The notes below the pieces were generated by a model, which did no database searches, was not told the DNA's origin, and worked only from the letters and a program-made list of their open reading frames with translations. From positions 62,001-126,000 of the forward strand of contig JAANBB010000026.1 in NCBI GenBank assembly GCA_014621425.1: a stretch of 64,000 nucleotides of DNA, given 5' to 3'. Position 1 is the first letter of the stretch; each line of letters begins with the position of its first letter. Positions 32,366 through 47,300 of this stretch are shown here, in pieces. The stretch is from Cylindrodendrum hubeiense. Lineage: Eukaryota > Ascomycota > Sordariomycetes > Hypocreales > Nectriaceae. The position numbers and the translations under genes were made by a program.

Positions 32366-35300
32366 TCTTCCCCCGAGACGGACCCCAGTGGTATCCCCAA
32401 AGCCCAGCTTTCTGGGCCCATCCCACAGTCTTTTGCACAGGGCAGACTGTGGTTCTTAGAGCAGCTTTATCCCGGCCTGACCTGGTATCTTGTGCCATGT
32501 GCTGTACGCCTTCGAGGACCACTTCGACTCGATGCTCTCAGCACGGCAATCCATTCCCTGGAGATCCGCCACGAAACATTGAGAACGACGTTTTCATCCC
32601 AGGGTGACCTCAGTGTGCAAACTGTACAGCCCGTGAGCCAGAAAAACTTGAACATTATCGACATTCCCGCAGATGATCAGGAGGCCATTCTCGCGGCAAT
32701 GCTGGCGAAGGATGAAACTACTCCCTTCGACCTCACGATCGAACCCGGTTGGAGAGTGACTGTGTTCCGTCTCGGCCCCGACAACCACGTACTATCCATG
32801 GTTATGCACCACATCATATCGGATGGCTGGTCTATTGATATCCTTCAACGAGAGCTGTCTGCCTTCTACTCGGCTGCCCTCCAAGGCAAGGACCCCTTGG
32901 CGGGAATTGATCCACTCCCTGTTCAGTATAAAGACTATTCGGTTTGGCAAAAGCAGCCCGAGCAGGTAGATGAACATCAACGGCAGTTGGATTATTGGGT
33001 CAGACAGTTACAAACTAGCCGCCCCGCCGAGCTGCTATGTGACAAAGCTCGGCCAGCAACACTATCAGGACGAGCTAAGACCCAAGAAGTTCTTCTAGAT
33101 GGTGAACTGTATGATAAATTGCAGAATTTCTGCAAAGATCGTGCGGCGACACCTTTCGTCGTCCTTCTTGCTGCGTTCAGGGCTGCCCACTTCCGCCTCA
33201 CCGGAGCGACGGATGCAACTCTCGGCACACCAAATGCTAATCGAAACCAGTGGGAACTGAAGGATATGATCGGCTTCTTCGTTTCCATGCAATGTCTGCG
33301 TCTCACTGTGGAGGAAGAATCCTTTGAGGACCTTATTCGCCAAGTTGAGGCAACGACGATAGCTTCCTTCGCAAACCAAGAAGTCCCTTTCGAGGATATC
33401 GTCTCGAAACTGCAAAAGAAACGAGACCTTTCTCGCCACCCTCTTGTACAAGTCATATTTTCACTCAACTCGCAGATGGATTTGGGCCACTTTATCTTAG
33501 AGGGTTTAGAATCCGAAACGATGAGTGGTGAACTTACCTCTAGATTCGATTTGGAGTTCCACTTTTTCCAAGAGCATGATGCTCTCCGAGGTCAGGTCGT
33601 GTACTCAACGGACCTCTATGAGCCCAAAACCATCAGCAATATCATTTCAGTCTTCCGCAGAGTGCTCGAGCAAGGCCTTCGCGAGCCTAAGACGCCAATT
33701 GCTTCGATGTCTTTAATGACCGACGACGACTACGCAACGCTCGACGGCATGGGTCTGATTCAGACCCCCCTGACAGATTACCCCAGAGACTCAAGCGTTA
33801 TTGATCTTTTCAGCGAGCAGGTGGCTTCAAACCCTACCAAGGTAGCTGTCAAGGATTCTTCTTCCCAGCTCACCTATTCGCAACTCGACGAGCAATCCGA
33901 CAAGATCGCGACGTGGTTGTCACATCGAGGGTATTCTGCAGGCACATTGATAGGCGTGTTCGCAACCCGTTCTTGTCAGGCAATCGCTGCAACAATTGGT
34001 ATTCTTAAAGCTAATATGGCATATCTACCATTGGATGTCAAAATCCCAGGAGGTCGACTGCACACCATTCTATCATCCAGGCCCGGGCACAAGCTCATTC
34101 TGGTTGGGCACGACGTACAGCCTCCTACTGTTGAACTGGCAGATACTGAATTCGTGCCCATTGCAGAAGTTCTCGAGTCCAAGGCTCTCGCCGTTGCCGC
34201 CTCTCATCAGCTATCCAAGGTTGCTAAGCCAACAGCCACCAGTGTCGCGTACATCATGTTTACCTCCGGCTCGACCGGTAAACCAAAGGGTGTGATAGCT
34301 GAGCACCGTGGCATAGTGCGTCTGGTTAAAAACAGCAACGTGGTGCAATCTTTGCCGACAGGTGCGATTATAGCTCACATCTCGAATGTTGCCTTTGACG
34401 CTTCTACATTTGAGATTTACGCTGCGATTCTCAACGGCGGCACATTAATTTGTATCGATACCATGGCGATACTTGATCCTGCAGCTCTGAGTGAAATCTT
34501 TGCACGAGAGCAAGTACAAGCTCTCATGTGTACACCAGCCTTGCTAAAGCAGCATCTCCTCGAGTCACCAAACACTTTCCGCCAATTAGAGACTCTCTAT
34601 GTCGGAGGAGAGCGCGGCGATGTTAGTGACATGCGCAAAGCACGAGAGCTGGTCCGAGGAATAGTCATACATGTGTATGGGCCGACTGAGAATACAGTTT
34701 TCAGTACATTGCATCCCATGGGCGATGGCGACTATGCCACGGGTGTTCCCATTGGCCGGCCAATCAGCAATTCAGGCGCTCATATCATGGACTCACAGCA
34801 ACGCCTTGTACCACTTGGAGTCGTCGGTGAGCTGGTGGTGACTGGCGACGGTGTTTCTCGAGGCTACACCGACAGTGAGAGAGACCTTAACCGATTCGTC
34901 TCGATAATGATTTCCGGTCAGCTAGTCAGGGCTTATCGAACTGGAGATTTTGCTCGCTTCCGACCTACGGATGGCGAGATTGAGTTCTTTGGCCGAATGG
35001 ACGGGCAGATCAAAATCAGAGGCCAACGTGTTGAAGTAGGAGAGATTGAACATCTGATCAGCACTCACCGGTGCGTGAACAATGCTGTTGCCGTTCTGCA
35101 GCGTGGTGGCAGCCAAGAAGCTCAACTGATTGCCTTCGTTTCATTCAACGAGACCGATATCCAGAATGAGGCCGACTCCCTTCAGAAGCTTGACAGCAAC
35201 AATGAAGCCGAACACATGAAAGTGTGGAAAGAGCTTTTCGACGATAACTCGCACGATCTTGCAGACACTAGCCAAGATGAACTAATCGGCCGAGACTTTT

Positions 35301-38300
35301 CTAATTGGACGTCTATGTACGACGGAACCAAGATTGATAGGGGGGAGATGGACGAGTGGCTAAACGACACAGTGGGCTCTATCCTCAACGGCGGCGATGC
35401 TGGCCACATTGTTGAGGTCGGAGATGGCTCCGGCTTGATGCTCTTCAACTTGACCAACGGATTGCAAAGTTATGTAGGCCTTTACCCCTCTGAGAAGGCT
35501 GTCGCATCTCTTAGTCAAAGTGCCAAGTCGATCCCTTCTCTTGCAGGCAAAGTCCGTATGCATGCAGCCTCGGCCATAGACATCGGACGTCTATCCTCCC
35601 AGATTTCCCCCACACTTGCTGTTGTCAATTCGGTCGCTCAATACTTCCCTAGCCAAGAGTACCTGTTCAGAGTCGTCGAGAATCTGGTTTCATTGAAGGG
35701 GATTAAAAAGATCTTCTTCGGCGACGTACGGTCAGGTGCACTATACGCACAGTTCCGGGTCACCAGGGCCATGGCTATGCTGGGTGGCAAGGCGTCAAAG
35801 GATGAACTCCGTCGGAAGATGTCAGAAATCGAACAAGGAGAACTTGAGCTACTTGTTGATCCTGCCTTCTTCACATCGCTGCCCAATCGCCTACCTCACG
35901 CCATTGAGCACGTTGAGATCTTGCCCAAGAAGATGGCTGCAACCAACGAGCTGAGTTGTTATCGTTATGCTGCTGTTGTCCACATCAAACGTCAAGATGA
36001 ACAGCAAGAGCAACAGAAGATTCGCGATGTCTCCAACGAGAAATGGATTGATTTCATGGCAGAGGAGTTAGATCAACAATCGCTGGTCCAACTCATCCAG
36101 AAATCCTCAAAGTCATCAATTGTCGCCATTAGCAACATCCCTCACAGTAAGACCATCTTTGAGAGACATATTATCGATTCACTCGATGGCAAAGGATCCA
36201 AGTCCCTCGATCAGGGCGATTGGATTTCATCGGCTCGTGAACAGTCTCAACTTTGCGCATCGCTATCCGCACTTGACCTGGCTGAAGTGGCTCGAGTAGC
36301 TAATTGTCGAGTCGAACTCAGCTGGGCTCGGCAGTACTCGCAGCGCGGTGGCCTTGATGCCATCTTTCATAGACATGAGCCTATCAGTGGGGAAAGGGTC
36401 ATGTTCCGCTTCCCTGTCGAATCATCGGATCGGGAACCCCATTCACTCAGCAGTCAGCCTCTACGTCAGCAAGTTCGGCACAAGATCCGAGAAGAGCTAT
36501 TTGAGAAGCTGCAAGCCAATCTGCCTTCATACATGATTCCTCGGGCTATCAATATCCTGGAGAAGATGCCCGTGAACGACAACGGCAAGGTAGATCGTCG
36601 CATGCTGACTGATAGGGTTCAAATCCACACCGCCGAGCGAGGTTTGGCAGAGCAGCCGACATCTGAAGCAGAGCGGCAGATGCAAAGAATCTGGGCCGAG
36701 GTCCTCAACATGCAGCAAGACAACATCGGGTTGGATGACGGCTTCTTCCAACTGGGAGGCGACTCACTAGCTGCGATGAAGGTCGTTAGCCAAGCTCGCA
36801 GGCTCGGAATCGAGCTTGCAGTGGCAGACATCTTCCGCAATCCCTCATTGCGCGATGTGGCCAATCATGGAGCTGATACCGAAATAGACGCTTTGGCGCA
36901 TATCCCACCGTTCTCTCTTCTGGGCGAGGACGTCGACAGGCAGTCTTTCTTGCAGGATATCTCGGCCCAATATGCTTTGGACCCCGAAACTCTGCAAGAC
37001 GCATACCCATGCACTGCTCTTCAGGAAGGTCTCTTGTCTTTGACTTCGAAGCGCCCCGGAGACTATCTCATGCAAGCGACCCGAGAACTGCCACGAGATC
37101 TCGATGTGGAGAAGTTTTGCCACGCATGGGAGCAGACTTCTCGCTCAATGGCCATTTTACGGACGAGAATTGTTCAGCATAACACTCTCGGCTTCACGCA
37201 GGTCGTGGTGGATGAAGGCATCAGCTGGGTTAAAGCTGCCAATGTTGATGACTACCTATCGTCGGACCGAAAACAACCCATAGGTGCAGGCCAACGGCTT
37301 GTTCGTTATGCAATCACTAAGGACAATGAAGGCACGCCATGGTTCGTTTGGACAATTCATCATGCACTTTATGATGGCTGGTCTATCCCTCTTGTCTTCG
37401 ATGCAGTCGATCGGCTCTATCGTGGCGAGTCAGTGCAGCCAGGGATTCAGTTCCAGTCCTTCATCAAATACCTTGGCCAACAAACTGACGAGGAAATGAT
37501 GGACTACTGGCGAAGTGTACTGTCTGGCTGCGAGTCGGTACCGTTCCCAGCGGTGCCATCCGCTCAGCAGTCACTGGCGAGCACGGTGATTGAGCACCAG
37601 TTCCTCAAACCTCAGCAAGGCCCTCTCAACATCACGACATCAAGTCTGGTTCGCGCCGCATGGGCTATGATCGCCGGAACGATGACCCACTCAGATGAAG
37701 TTGTGTTTGGTGCCACTGTGTCCGGACGAAATGCTCCAGTTGTTGGCATCGAGACAATGGCTGGCCCGACAATCGCAACCGTCCCCGTCCGCGTCAACTT
37801 GGCCAGCACACACAATGTCTCCGAATACCTCACGTCAGTGCAAACACAGGCAACTGAAATGATTCCATTCGAGCAGACTGGATTGCAGAGGATTTCCAAG
37901 TCATGCCCTGGAGCAAAGCAAGCCTGTACGTTCCAGACGCTGCTTGTTGTCCAACCACACGACGACTCCGGCAGCAGCGATGAGCAAAGTGTGCTTGGAA
38001 GGTGGCGAGAGGATGACCAACAGCAAGGAATTAACACATACCCCCTCCTACTCGAGGTGAAGCTTGGATCAGGGCACATCACTGCCAAGGCCAGCTTTGA
38101 CTCGACGGCCATTGAACCATGGGTGGTACAAGCATTGCTGAAACGTCTAGAATCAGTAATGCGCCAACTCGCGGAATCTGATCAGGACAAGGCCTTGTCA
38201 GAGATTGAGGTAGCTACGGCTGAAGACACTAAACAGCTATGGGACTGGAACAAGGACGTTCCCGAGCCGATCGACCGATGCGTTCACGAGATCATCGAGG

Positions 38301-41300
38301 CTCGCGTCCAGGCTCAGCCCGACGCGCCCGCTATTTGCGCCTGGGACGGAGATTTGACCTACTCTCAGCTGGACTGGCTCGCTTCAGGCCTAGCCGTACG
38401 CCTCGTCGACCTTGGTGTTGGTCCTGATCTAATAGTCCCTGTCTGCTTCGAAAAGTCAATGTGGGCTAGCGTTGCAACTCTCGCTGTTCTCAAGGCCGGA
38501 GGAGCTTTCGTTTCACTCGACCCGTCAATGCCCGAGCAGCGACTCCAGACCATCGTTCAGCAAACCAAGGCGCGGTTTATGCTCTCGTCTGCCGAGAACC
38601 ACTCTCTCAGCTCGCGCCTTGTCCGCGAGGTGGTTATGGTCGACGCAAACTTCTTCGCCGATCTTGGTGACAGGGCAACTGAGTATTTACCGGCACCGAG
38701 CGCTGAATCTACCGCCTATGTCATCTTTACATCAGGTACCACTGGTACACCAAAGGGATCAGCCGTCACTCACGTGAATTGTTCCTCCGCTCTGCGGCAT
38801 CAGGCCGCTCCGCTCGGTATCACACCCAACTCTAGAGTCTATGACTTTGCTTCCTATGCTTTCGATGTCTCTGTTTTCAACCTCTTCATAACCCTTGTGG
38901 GAGGTGGTTGTTTGTGCGTTCCGAGCGAGCAAGGCCGCAAAAACAAATTGGCGAAGAGCATCACGGCTCTGCAAGCCAATACCATCTGTCTGACACCCTC
39001 TGTTGCTCAGCTTCTGTCACCGGAGGATGTCCCCACCATCAAATCCATCCTATTCGCTGGTGAGGCTTTACACACGAAGGATGTGAAGACGTGGTGGGGC
39101 AAGGTCCGGGTTTGCAATACTTATGGACCAAGTGAGTGTTATTCAGCGAGCGTCGTCAATGACTTTGCTTCTACCCCGGAAGAGGCCAGCAACATGGGCA
39201 AAGGATCTGGAGTTACAACTTGGGTCGTGAACTCAACGAATCATGATTCCTTGATGCCGCCCGGATGCATTGGCGAACTACTTCTCGAAGGTCCATTGGT
39301 TGGCCGCGGTTATCTCAACGACCCTGAAAAGACAGCCGCTAGTTTCATCGAGGATCCGTCGTTCTTGCTTAACGGCGCGCCCGGTCACCCCGGACGTCAT
39401 GGCAGGCTTTACAAGACCGGCGATCTGGTTAGACAAAACAAGGATGGGAGCTTAACCTTCATCGCTAGAAAGGACGCCCAAGTCAAGATCCGCGGACAAC
39501 GAGTCGAGCTTGGAGACGTTGAGCACTGGGTACAGCAATGCATTCCAGATGCCGTCCAGGTCGCGGTGGAAGTTATCCATCCACAAGGGGACGATGCGCA
39601 CCCAGAGCTCGCAGCTTTCCTACAAGTTCACAATACTTCTACAGAGATCGATGAATCGAGCTCGACCGCGGCCAAGGTGTTCTCCATCCCTGCAGAGGCA
39701 GATGATAAGCTTGCCGAGCACCTACCTGTCTACATGATTCCTACTGTCTTCTTCTCAATGCAACATCTTCCTCTGTCTGCAACAGGAAAAACAGACAAAC
39801 GCCGCTTGCGAGAGATTGGTGCGTCTTTCTCTGTCGAGCAGCTGAACGAGATTCGGACAGCCGGAGAAGGAACAAAGCGACAGCCAACAACTCGGATCGA
39901 GCGGGACATACAGAAGATATGGGCCGACGTGCTCAAAATCGCCCCATCAAGCATAGGACTCGACGACAGCTTCTTCCGACTTGGAGGAGACTCGATTGCC
40001 GCAATGAAGGTGGTTGGCAAGGCTCGCAAGGTCGGACTCGAGATACAAGTCTCTGACATTTTCAAACATCCCAGGCTTCACAGTCTGGCTAGTCAAGACT
40101 TTGCCTCGCATGACAGCGCCAAGGATATCCCGCAGACAGAGTTGTCCGGTCCTGTCGAGCAATCCTTTGCCCAAGGCCGGCTATGGTTCTTGGACCAACT
40201 GTTCCCTGACTCAACCTGGTATCTCATGCCCTGGGCTATCAGACTTCGAGGACCGATCCAAGTCGAAGCCCTTGACACAGCACTGCGCACGCTCGAGAAT
40301 CGACACGAAACACTACGAACAAGGTTCTTGTCAGCCAATAACACTAACCTACAGGAAGTCATGCCCTCCCAGAAGAACCTACTGAAGGTTGTCGACATCC
40401 CATCAGATGATGCGGAGGCGACTCTCGAACGCGCGCTGAAGAAGGACCAAACAACTCCATTCAATCTGGCTTCTGAGGCGTGCTGGAGAGTTTCGCTTTA
40501 TCGGTTGTCAAATGATCATCATGTGCTATCTATTGTCATGCATCACATCATTTCAGATGGTTGGTCCGTTGAGATCCTTCGCAAGGAGCTGGCTAAGCTG
40601 TACTCGGCCGAGATCCGAGGCTTGGACGCACAGCTGGAGCCTCTCCCTATCCAGTATCGTGACTATTCAACGTGGCAAAGGCAGCCCGAGCAAGCAGCCG
40701 AGCACCAGCGACAACTGGATTATTGGACTACACAATTGAAAACAAGTCGACCTGCTGAGTTCTTCTGCGATAAGATCCGACCGGCCTCTATGTCTGGAAA
40801 AGCAGACATCCAAGAACTGAAGATTGAGGGCTCAGTTTATGACGCACTGCAGAAATTCTGCAAGGAGCATGAAGTCACGCCTTTTGTTGTTTTGCTCGCA
40901 GCATTCAGAGCCACACATTATCGACTCACAGGCGCTGATGATGCAACAATTGGCACAGCAAATGCCAACCGAAATCGTTGGGAAGTCAAGGATTTAATCG
41001 GATTCTTCGTCAACATGCAGTGTCTCAGACTCAAGGTCGATCAAGATAACGACTCTTTCGGGGACCTAGTCCGCCACGTTCACACAACAACGGCCGAGTC
41101 CTTCGCCAATCAAGACGTCCCCTTTGAGGACATCGTGTCAAAGCTTCAGCAGGCTCGTGATTTGTCTCGAAACCCGATCGTCCAGGCTATTTTCGCGCTT
41201 CATACTGAAGAGACAGTCGGAAATTTTACTCTGGAAGGCGTTGAAGCGGAGTCCATGGGATTCGGAATCACCTCTCGCTTCGATCTCGAGGTCCACTTTG

Positions 41301-44300
41301 TCCAGGAAGATCAGGCATTCCGGGGACAATTTGTCTTCTCCACAGATCTCTTCAATTCAGAGACAATCAACAACATGCGTTCAGTATTCCACAGTGTACT
41401 TGAACGAGGACTTCAAGAACCCAAAGCAGCAATCTTGGCCTTACCCCTCATGACCGGTGACGACTACGCTGCTCTCGACAAAATGGATCTTGTCAAGCTT
41501 CATCAAACTGATTATCCTCGAGAATCCAGTATTATCGATGTTTTCCGCGAACAGGTCGCAATCTGCCCCGACAAAATCGCTGTTAAGGACTCCTTGACGC
41601 AGCTCACATACGCTCAGCTGGATGAGCAATCCAACCGGACTGCTTTCTGGCTTGCAAGCAAATCCCTGGCCCCCGAAACGCTAGTTGGAGTGCTTGCTGC
41701 GCGCTCCTGCGCAACCATTGTATCCGTGCTCGGAATTCTCAAAGCCAACTTGGCCTACTTACCATTGGATGTCAAGATCCCATCTGGACGGCTAGAAACC
41801 ATCATGTCGACGATTGATGGACACAAGCTCGTTTTGGTTGGGTCCGGTATCCAGCCACCCGCGATGCAGCTCAACGACATTGAGTTTGTTCCTATCACAA
41901 CTACGCTCCAAAAGCAGTCTCCCAACGACTTCTTCTTGCCTTCCCCTTCTCCTAACAGTCTCGCCTACGTCATGTTCACATCAGGTTCCACAGGTACACC
42001 GAAGGGCGTCATGGTGGAACACAGGAACATCCTCCGCCTCGTGAAGAAAACGGACGTACTCCAGCATGTTCCGGAATCACCTACCATGGCACACATATCT
42101 AATTTGGCCTTCGACGCCTCCACTTGGGAGATTTACGCGAGTCTGCTGAATGGCGGGACACTGATCTGTGTCGACACTATGGTTGTTTTGGATCATAAGG
42201 CTATGGGCGCGCTATTCACCCAAGAGATGATCCAGGTTCTCTTTATTACTCCCGCCCTACTTAAACAATACCTTCTCGAATGTCCGGAGATTCTCAACTT
42301 GCTGGAAACCATGTTTATTGGCGCCGAGCGAGTTGACCCTCAAGACGTGTCTGCAGCTCGAAAGCATATGCCAGGAACAGTCCTTCATGTCTACGGCCCG
42401 ACTGAAAATACAGTCTACAGTACCATGTACTGTATGCCCGAAAATGAGACTTACACTAATGGAATACCCATCGGCCGAGCCATCAGCAACTCAGGTGCCT
42501 ACGTCATGGACTCACAGATGCGTCTAGTCCCACTTGGCGTGGTCGGAGAACTCGTCGTAACTGGAGACGGTCTTGCGAGGGGTTATACTGATCCTCAAAG
42601 GAACATCGACCGATTTATCACCGCAACGATTTCTGGAGAGGTCGTGAAAGCTTACAGGACCGGTGACTACGCCCGGTATCGAACTGATGGCCAACTTGAG
42701 TGGCTCGGCCGAATAGACGGGCAGGTAAAGGTTCGAGGTCAGCGTCTAGAGCTTGGAGAGATTGAGCTCGTTCTCTGCAGCCACGAGTCCGTCAATGATG
42801 GTATTGCCATCTTGCAACAAGAAGAGGGCCGAGAGGCTGAGATTGCTGGTTTCATCACAATCCACAATACTACAGGCAACTCACAGCAACCTGACAGTGG
42901 CGACAAAGACAAGGACACCGCGGTTTCGGAGGCTCAGTGTTCACAACAACAGATGGAGCAGAGAATTCGGAATCAGCTTTATGAGGCGTTCCAGACACAG
43001 CTGCCATCTTACATGAGTCCCCGAACCATCACTGTCTTGGACAAAATGCCAGTCAACGTTAGCGGAAAGGTTGATCGCCGGGCTCTTGCGGGTATGATTC
43101 AAGCACCGACGACAGGACGAGGAGAAATACGGCAGCCGACATCAGAGCAAGAGAAACAGATGCAGAGCATCTGGGCCAATATTCTCAACATTGATGCAGT
43201 CCAAATTGGACTTGACGATAACTTCTTCCAGCTAGGTGGTAACTCTATTGCTGCCATGAAGGTTGTGGGAGAAGCGCGCAAGTTTGATATCCAGCTCGCC
43301 GTGGCAGACGTCTTCCGCTATCCTAAATTGCAGGATATGGCTAGTCCAGAGGTTTCTCTAACTGAGCAGATTGGTGGCAACATTACCAGAACTGAAAGGA
43401 GTGGGCCTGTTGACCAGTCTTACGCCCAAGGCCGCCTATGGTTCTTGGATCAGTTATACCCTGGTTCCACGGGTTATCTGATGCCATCGGCAATCCGGCT
43501 GAAAGGCCCGCTTCGTCTTGATGCACTCAAAAGCGCACTACTCGCGGTAGAGCATCGTCACGATACACTGCGAACCGTCTTTTTAACTGAGGGTGGTGTC
43601 AGCTTGCAGGAAGTTCAGCCCTTCCATTCTAAGGAATTGAACGTGGTCGATATTCCGTGTGGTGATGAGGAGATGCTAGCTCGGGCCCTTCGTCGCGACC
43701 AGTCGACTCCATTTGACCTCCTCACCGAGCCAGGATGGAGACTCTCACTCTACCGGGTGAGCGAAGACGAGCACATCTTGTCTATGGTTATGCATCACAT
43801 CATCTCCGATGGCTGGTCTGTCGATATTCTGCAGAGGGAACTGGCCACATTTTATTCGGCCACTCTCCACGGCGAGGATCCCCTATTGAAGCTGGCCCCT
43901 TTGCCTATTCAATACCAGGACTTCGCTCTCTGGCAACGAGAGCCGGAGCAGGTTGAACAGCACCAACGACAGCTGGACTACTGGGTTTCACAACTGCAGA
44001 CAAGTCGACCAGCGGAACTATTTTGTGACAAACCTCGACCACCTGTTTCGTCTGGAAAGGCTGATGTCCACCAGTTTTTCATTGAGGGGTCCTTATTCGA
44101 TGACCTAGAGACATTCTGCAAGGAACGTGGTGTGACTCCCTTCGTTGTGCTTCTCGCAGCCTTCAGAGCGACGCATTACCGTTTAACTGGTGCTACTGAT
44201 GCTACGATCGGCACACCTAACGCTAATCGCAACCGATGGGAGGTTAAGGACATGATTGGCTTCTTTGTGAACTTGCAATGCCTTCGAATCAAGCTGGATG

Positions 44301-47300
44301 AAGAATCTTTCGAAGAGCTCGTCGCACAAGTCCACGCCACAACAATCGCGTCGTTTGACAATCAAGATGTACCATTTGAGGATGTTGTTGACAGGTTACA
44401 CACCGATCGTGACCTTTCACGACACCCACTGGTGCAGATGGTCTTTTCACTCAACTCCCAGATCGGTCTTGGAGAATTCCAGCTAGAGGGAATCCAGACA
44501 CAGCTTATGCCTTTAAAAGCGAGTTCAAGATTCGATCTTGAGTTCCACTTCTTCCGAGAAGAACGCGGATTCCGAGGCCAGGTTATCTACCTCACGGACC
44601 TTTACAGCGGCGAGACCATCAGCAATATGGTTTCTGTCTTCCAAACTGTTCTGGAGCGAGCTATCCGAGAACCCAAGACAGCGATTTCCTCGCTGCCACT
44701 ATTAACTGAGGATGATTTCTCAACCCTCGACACTATGAACCTGATTCAGATTGAAAAGACAGAATATCCTCGAGAATCAAGCATCGTCGATGTCTTCCAC
44801 GAGCAGGCTTCAAGACATCCTAAGAGAGTAGCCGTCAAAGACTCATCCGCGCAACTTACATACAGTCAGCTAGATGAGCAATCAGATTGCCTTGCTCGTT
44901 GGTTGGCAAAACGGGCCCTGGCTCCTGGAACTTTGGTTGGTGTTCTCGCCAACCGATCCTGTCGAACCGTTGTGGCCTTCTTGGGTATTCTCAAAGCCAA
45001 CTTGGCTTATTTGCCCTTGGACGTCAATATTCCCAAGGGTCGATTGGAGAGGGTTCTATCATTGATGGAGGGCCATAGCCTCGTGTTGCTCGGAGCTGGC
45101 GTGAAGTCTCCGGTCACCGAACTCGACGATGTTGAGTTTGTCTCCATTTTAGATACTCTCAACAACGAGGCTCAAAACACGCCCTTGCCTCCCGCTCCGT
45201 CGCCTATTAGCCTTGCCTACGTCCTGTTCACGTCAGGATCTACAGGACAGCCAAAGGGAGTTATGATTGAGCATCGGGGCATTGTGCGCCTCGTCAAAGA
45301 CAGCAATATGTCACAGCACCTCCCTGAGGCTCCAACCTTGGGCCATATCGCCAATGTCGCCTTCGACGCGTCAACTTGGGAGATTTTCGTAGCTCTTCTG
45401 AATGGTGGCACATTGATCTGCATCGATTCTATGGTTGTTTTGGACTACAAAGCCCTCGCGGATACCTTCGCGCAGAATGCAGTCCAGGTTGCCTTATTCA
45501 CGCCAGCTTTGCTCAAGCAGTGCCTGCTTGATTCCCCCGTCACAATCGGCACGCTCGAGACCCTGTATGTTGGCGGAGATCGACTTGATCCGCAAGACAT
45601 AGCTATGGCGCAGAGTCTCGTAAAGGGCAGGATCATCAACGCCTATGGACCGACCGAAAACTCCGTCGCAAGCACAATCTATCCCATTAAGGACGGAGAG
45701 ACGTTTATCAACGGCGTCCCGATTGGCCGAGCTCTCAGCAACTCTGGAGCCTACGTCATGGATTCACACCAACGTCTTGTGCCCCTTGGTGTAGTCGGAG
45801 AGCTTGTTGTGACCGGCGATGGTCTGGCGAGGGGATACACCGACGCTCAGCGCGAGGTTGACCGCTTTATCTCGATTACGCTTGACGGGGAGCAACCAGT
45901 CAGAGCCTATCGAACTGGAGATTATGTTCGTTATCGGCCGCTAGATGGTCAATTAGAATGTTTCGGTCGAATGGACGGTCAAATCAAGATCCGTGGCAAC
46001 CGCATTGAACTGGGCGAGGTCGAGCATGTCCTCCGCTCCCACGATGTTGTCAACGATGCCGTTGCCCTGTTGCAGCAGGAGCCTGATCGAGACGCACAAC
46101 TTGTCAGCTTTGTTGCAGTGGGTCAGATCGACGAACACCATGCTGCACTCCAGAACCAGACAGGAGACGATCAAGAAGCGGAGGATGAAAATGAGCTAGA
46201 ACATGTTGAAGTGTGGAGAGAGCTGTTCGATGATGACAAGTACGACGCCATCGATAACATGCAATCGGATACGATTGGAAGAGATTTCATCGCGTGGACC
46301 TCCATGTATGATGGAACTCTGATCGATAACGGAGAGATGAATGAGTGGTTAGATGATGGAATTGACACAATCCTTAATGGAGGATCTGCTGGCCGCGTTC
46401 TGGAGGTCGGCACTGGCTCTGGCATGATTCTCTTCAATCTGACCAAAGGGCTGGAGAGCTATGTCGGTCTTGAACCATCCCAGCGAGCTGTTGACTTTGT
46501 TATGAACACGGCAAACTCGCTCCCCAACTTTTCTGGCAAGGTTCAAGTTCACAAGGGCACGGCTGCAGATGTTGCGCGACTACCCGGTCCGCTGTCACCT
46601 AACCTGGTGGTTATCAACTCGGTTGCTCAGTACTTCCCCAGTCAAGAGTACCTCTTCAGGGCCGTTGAAGATCTCGCCCAAGTCGAAGGTGTGAAGACAA
46701 TCTTCTTTGGCGACATGCGATCCCAGGCACTCTATCGAGAGTTCCTCGTCACGAAGGAGCTGCACCTTTTGGGCGATAAGTCAAGCAAGGAAAGCATTCG
46801 ACAGAGGGTGGCAGAGATGGAAGAGACCGAGCTCGAGTTGCTCGTTGATCCAGGCTTCTTCACCGCCTTGAAAACCGACCTGCCTGATATCGTCGAGCAC
46901 GTCGAGATTCTACCGAAGAGAATGAAGGCCACCAACGAGCTGAGCTGTTACCGCTACGCCGCTGTCGTTCACATCAAGAGTCATGACTCGCAGCGGCAGA
47001 TTTATGACGTTGACAATGACAAATGGATCAACTTCATGCAGCACAGGCTAGATCGTCAATCACTTTTGAAGCTCTTGCAGGACGCAGCTGGCTCGTCATC
47101 TGTCGTGGCTGTCAGCAACATCCCTAACAACAAAACCATCGTCGAACGCCACATTGTGGATTCACTCAGCAATGCGACAGATAACAATGCCAACAACCGG
47201 GACTGGCTCTTCTCTGTCCGTCAGAAGGCTCAAAACTGCCATTCGCTTTCTGCAGTCGACTTGGCAGAGATCGCTCATCAGGCAGGATACCGATGTGAGC

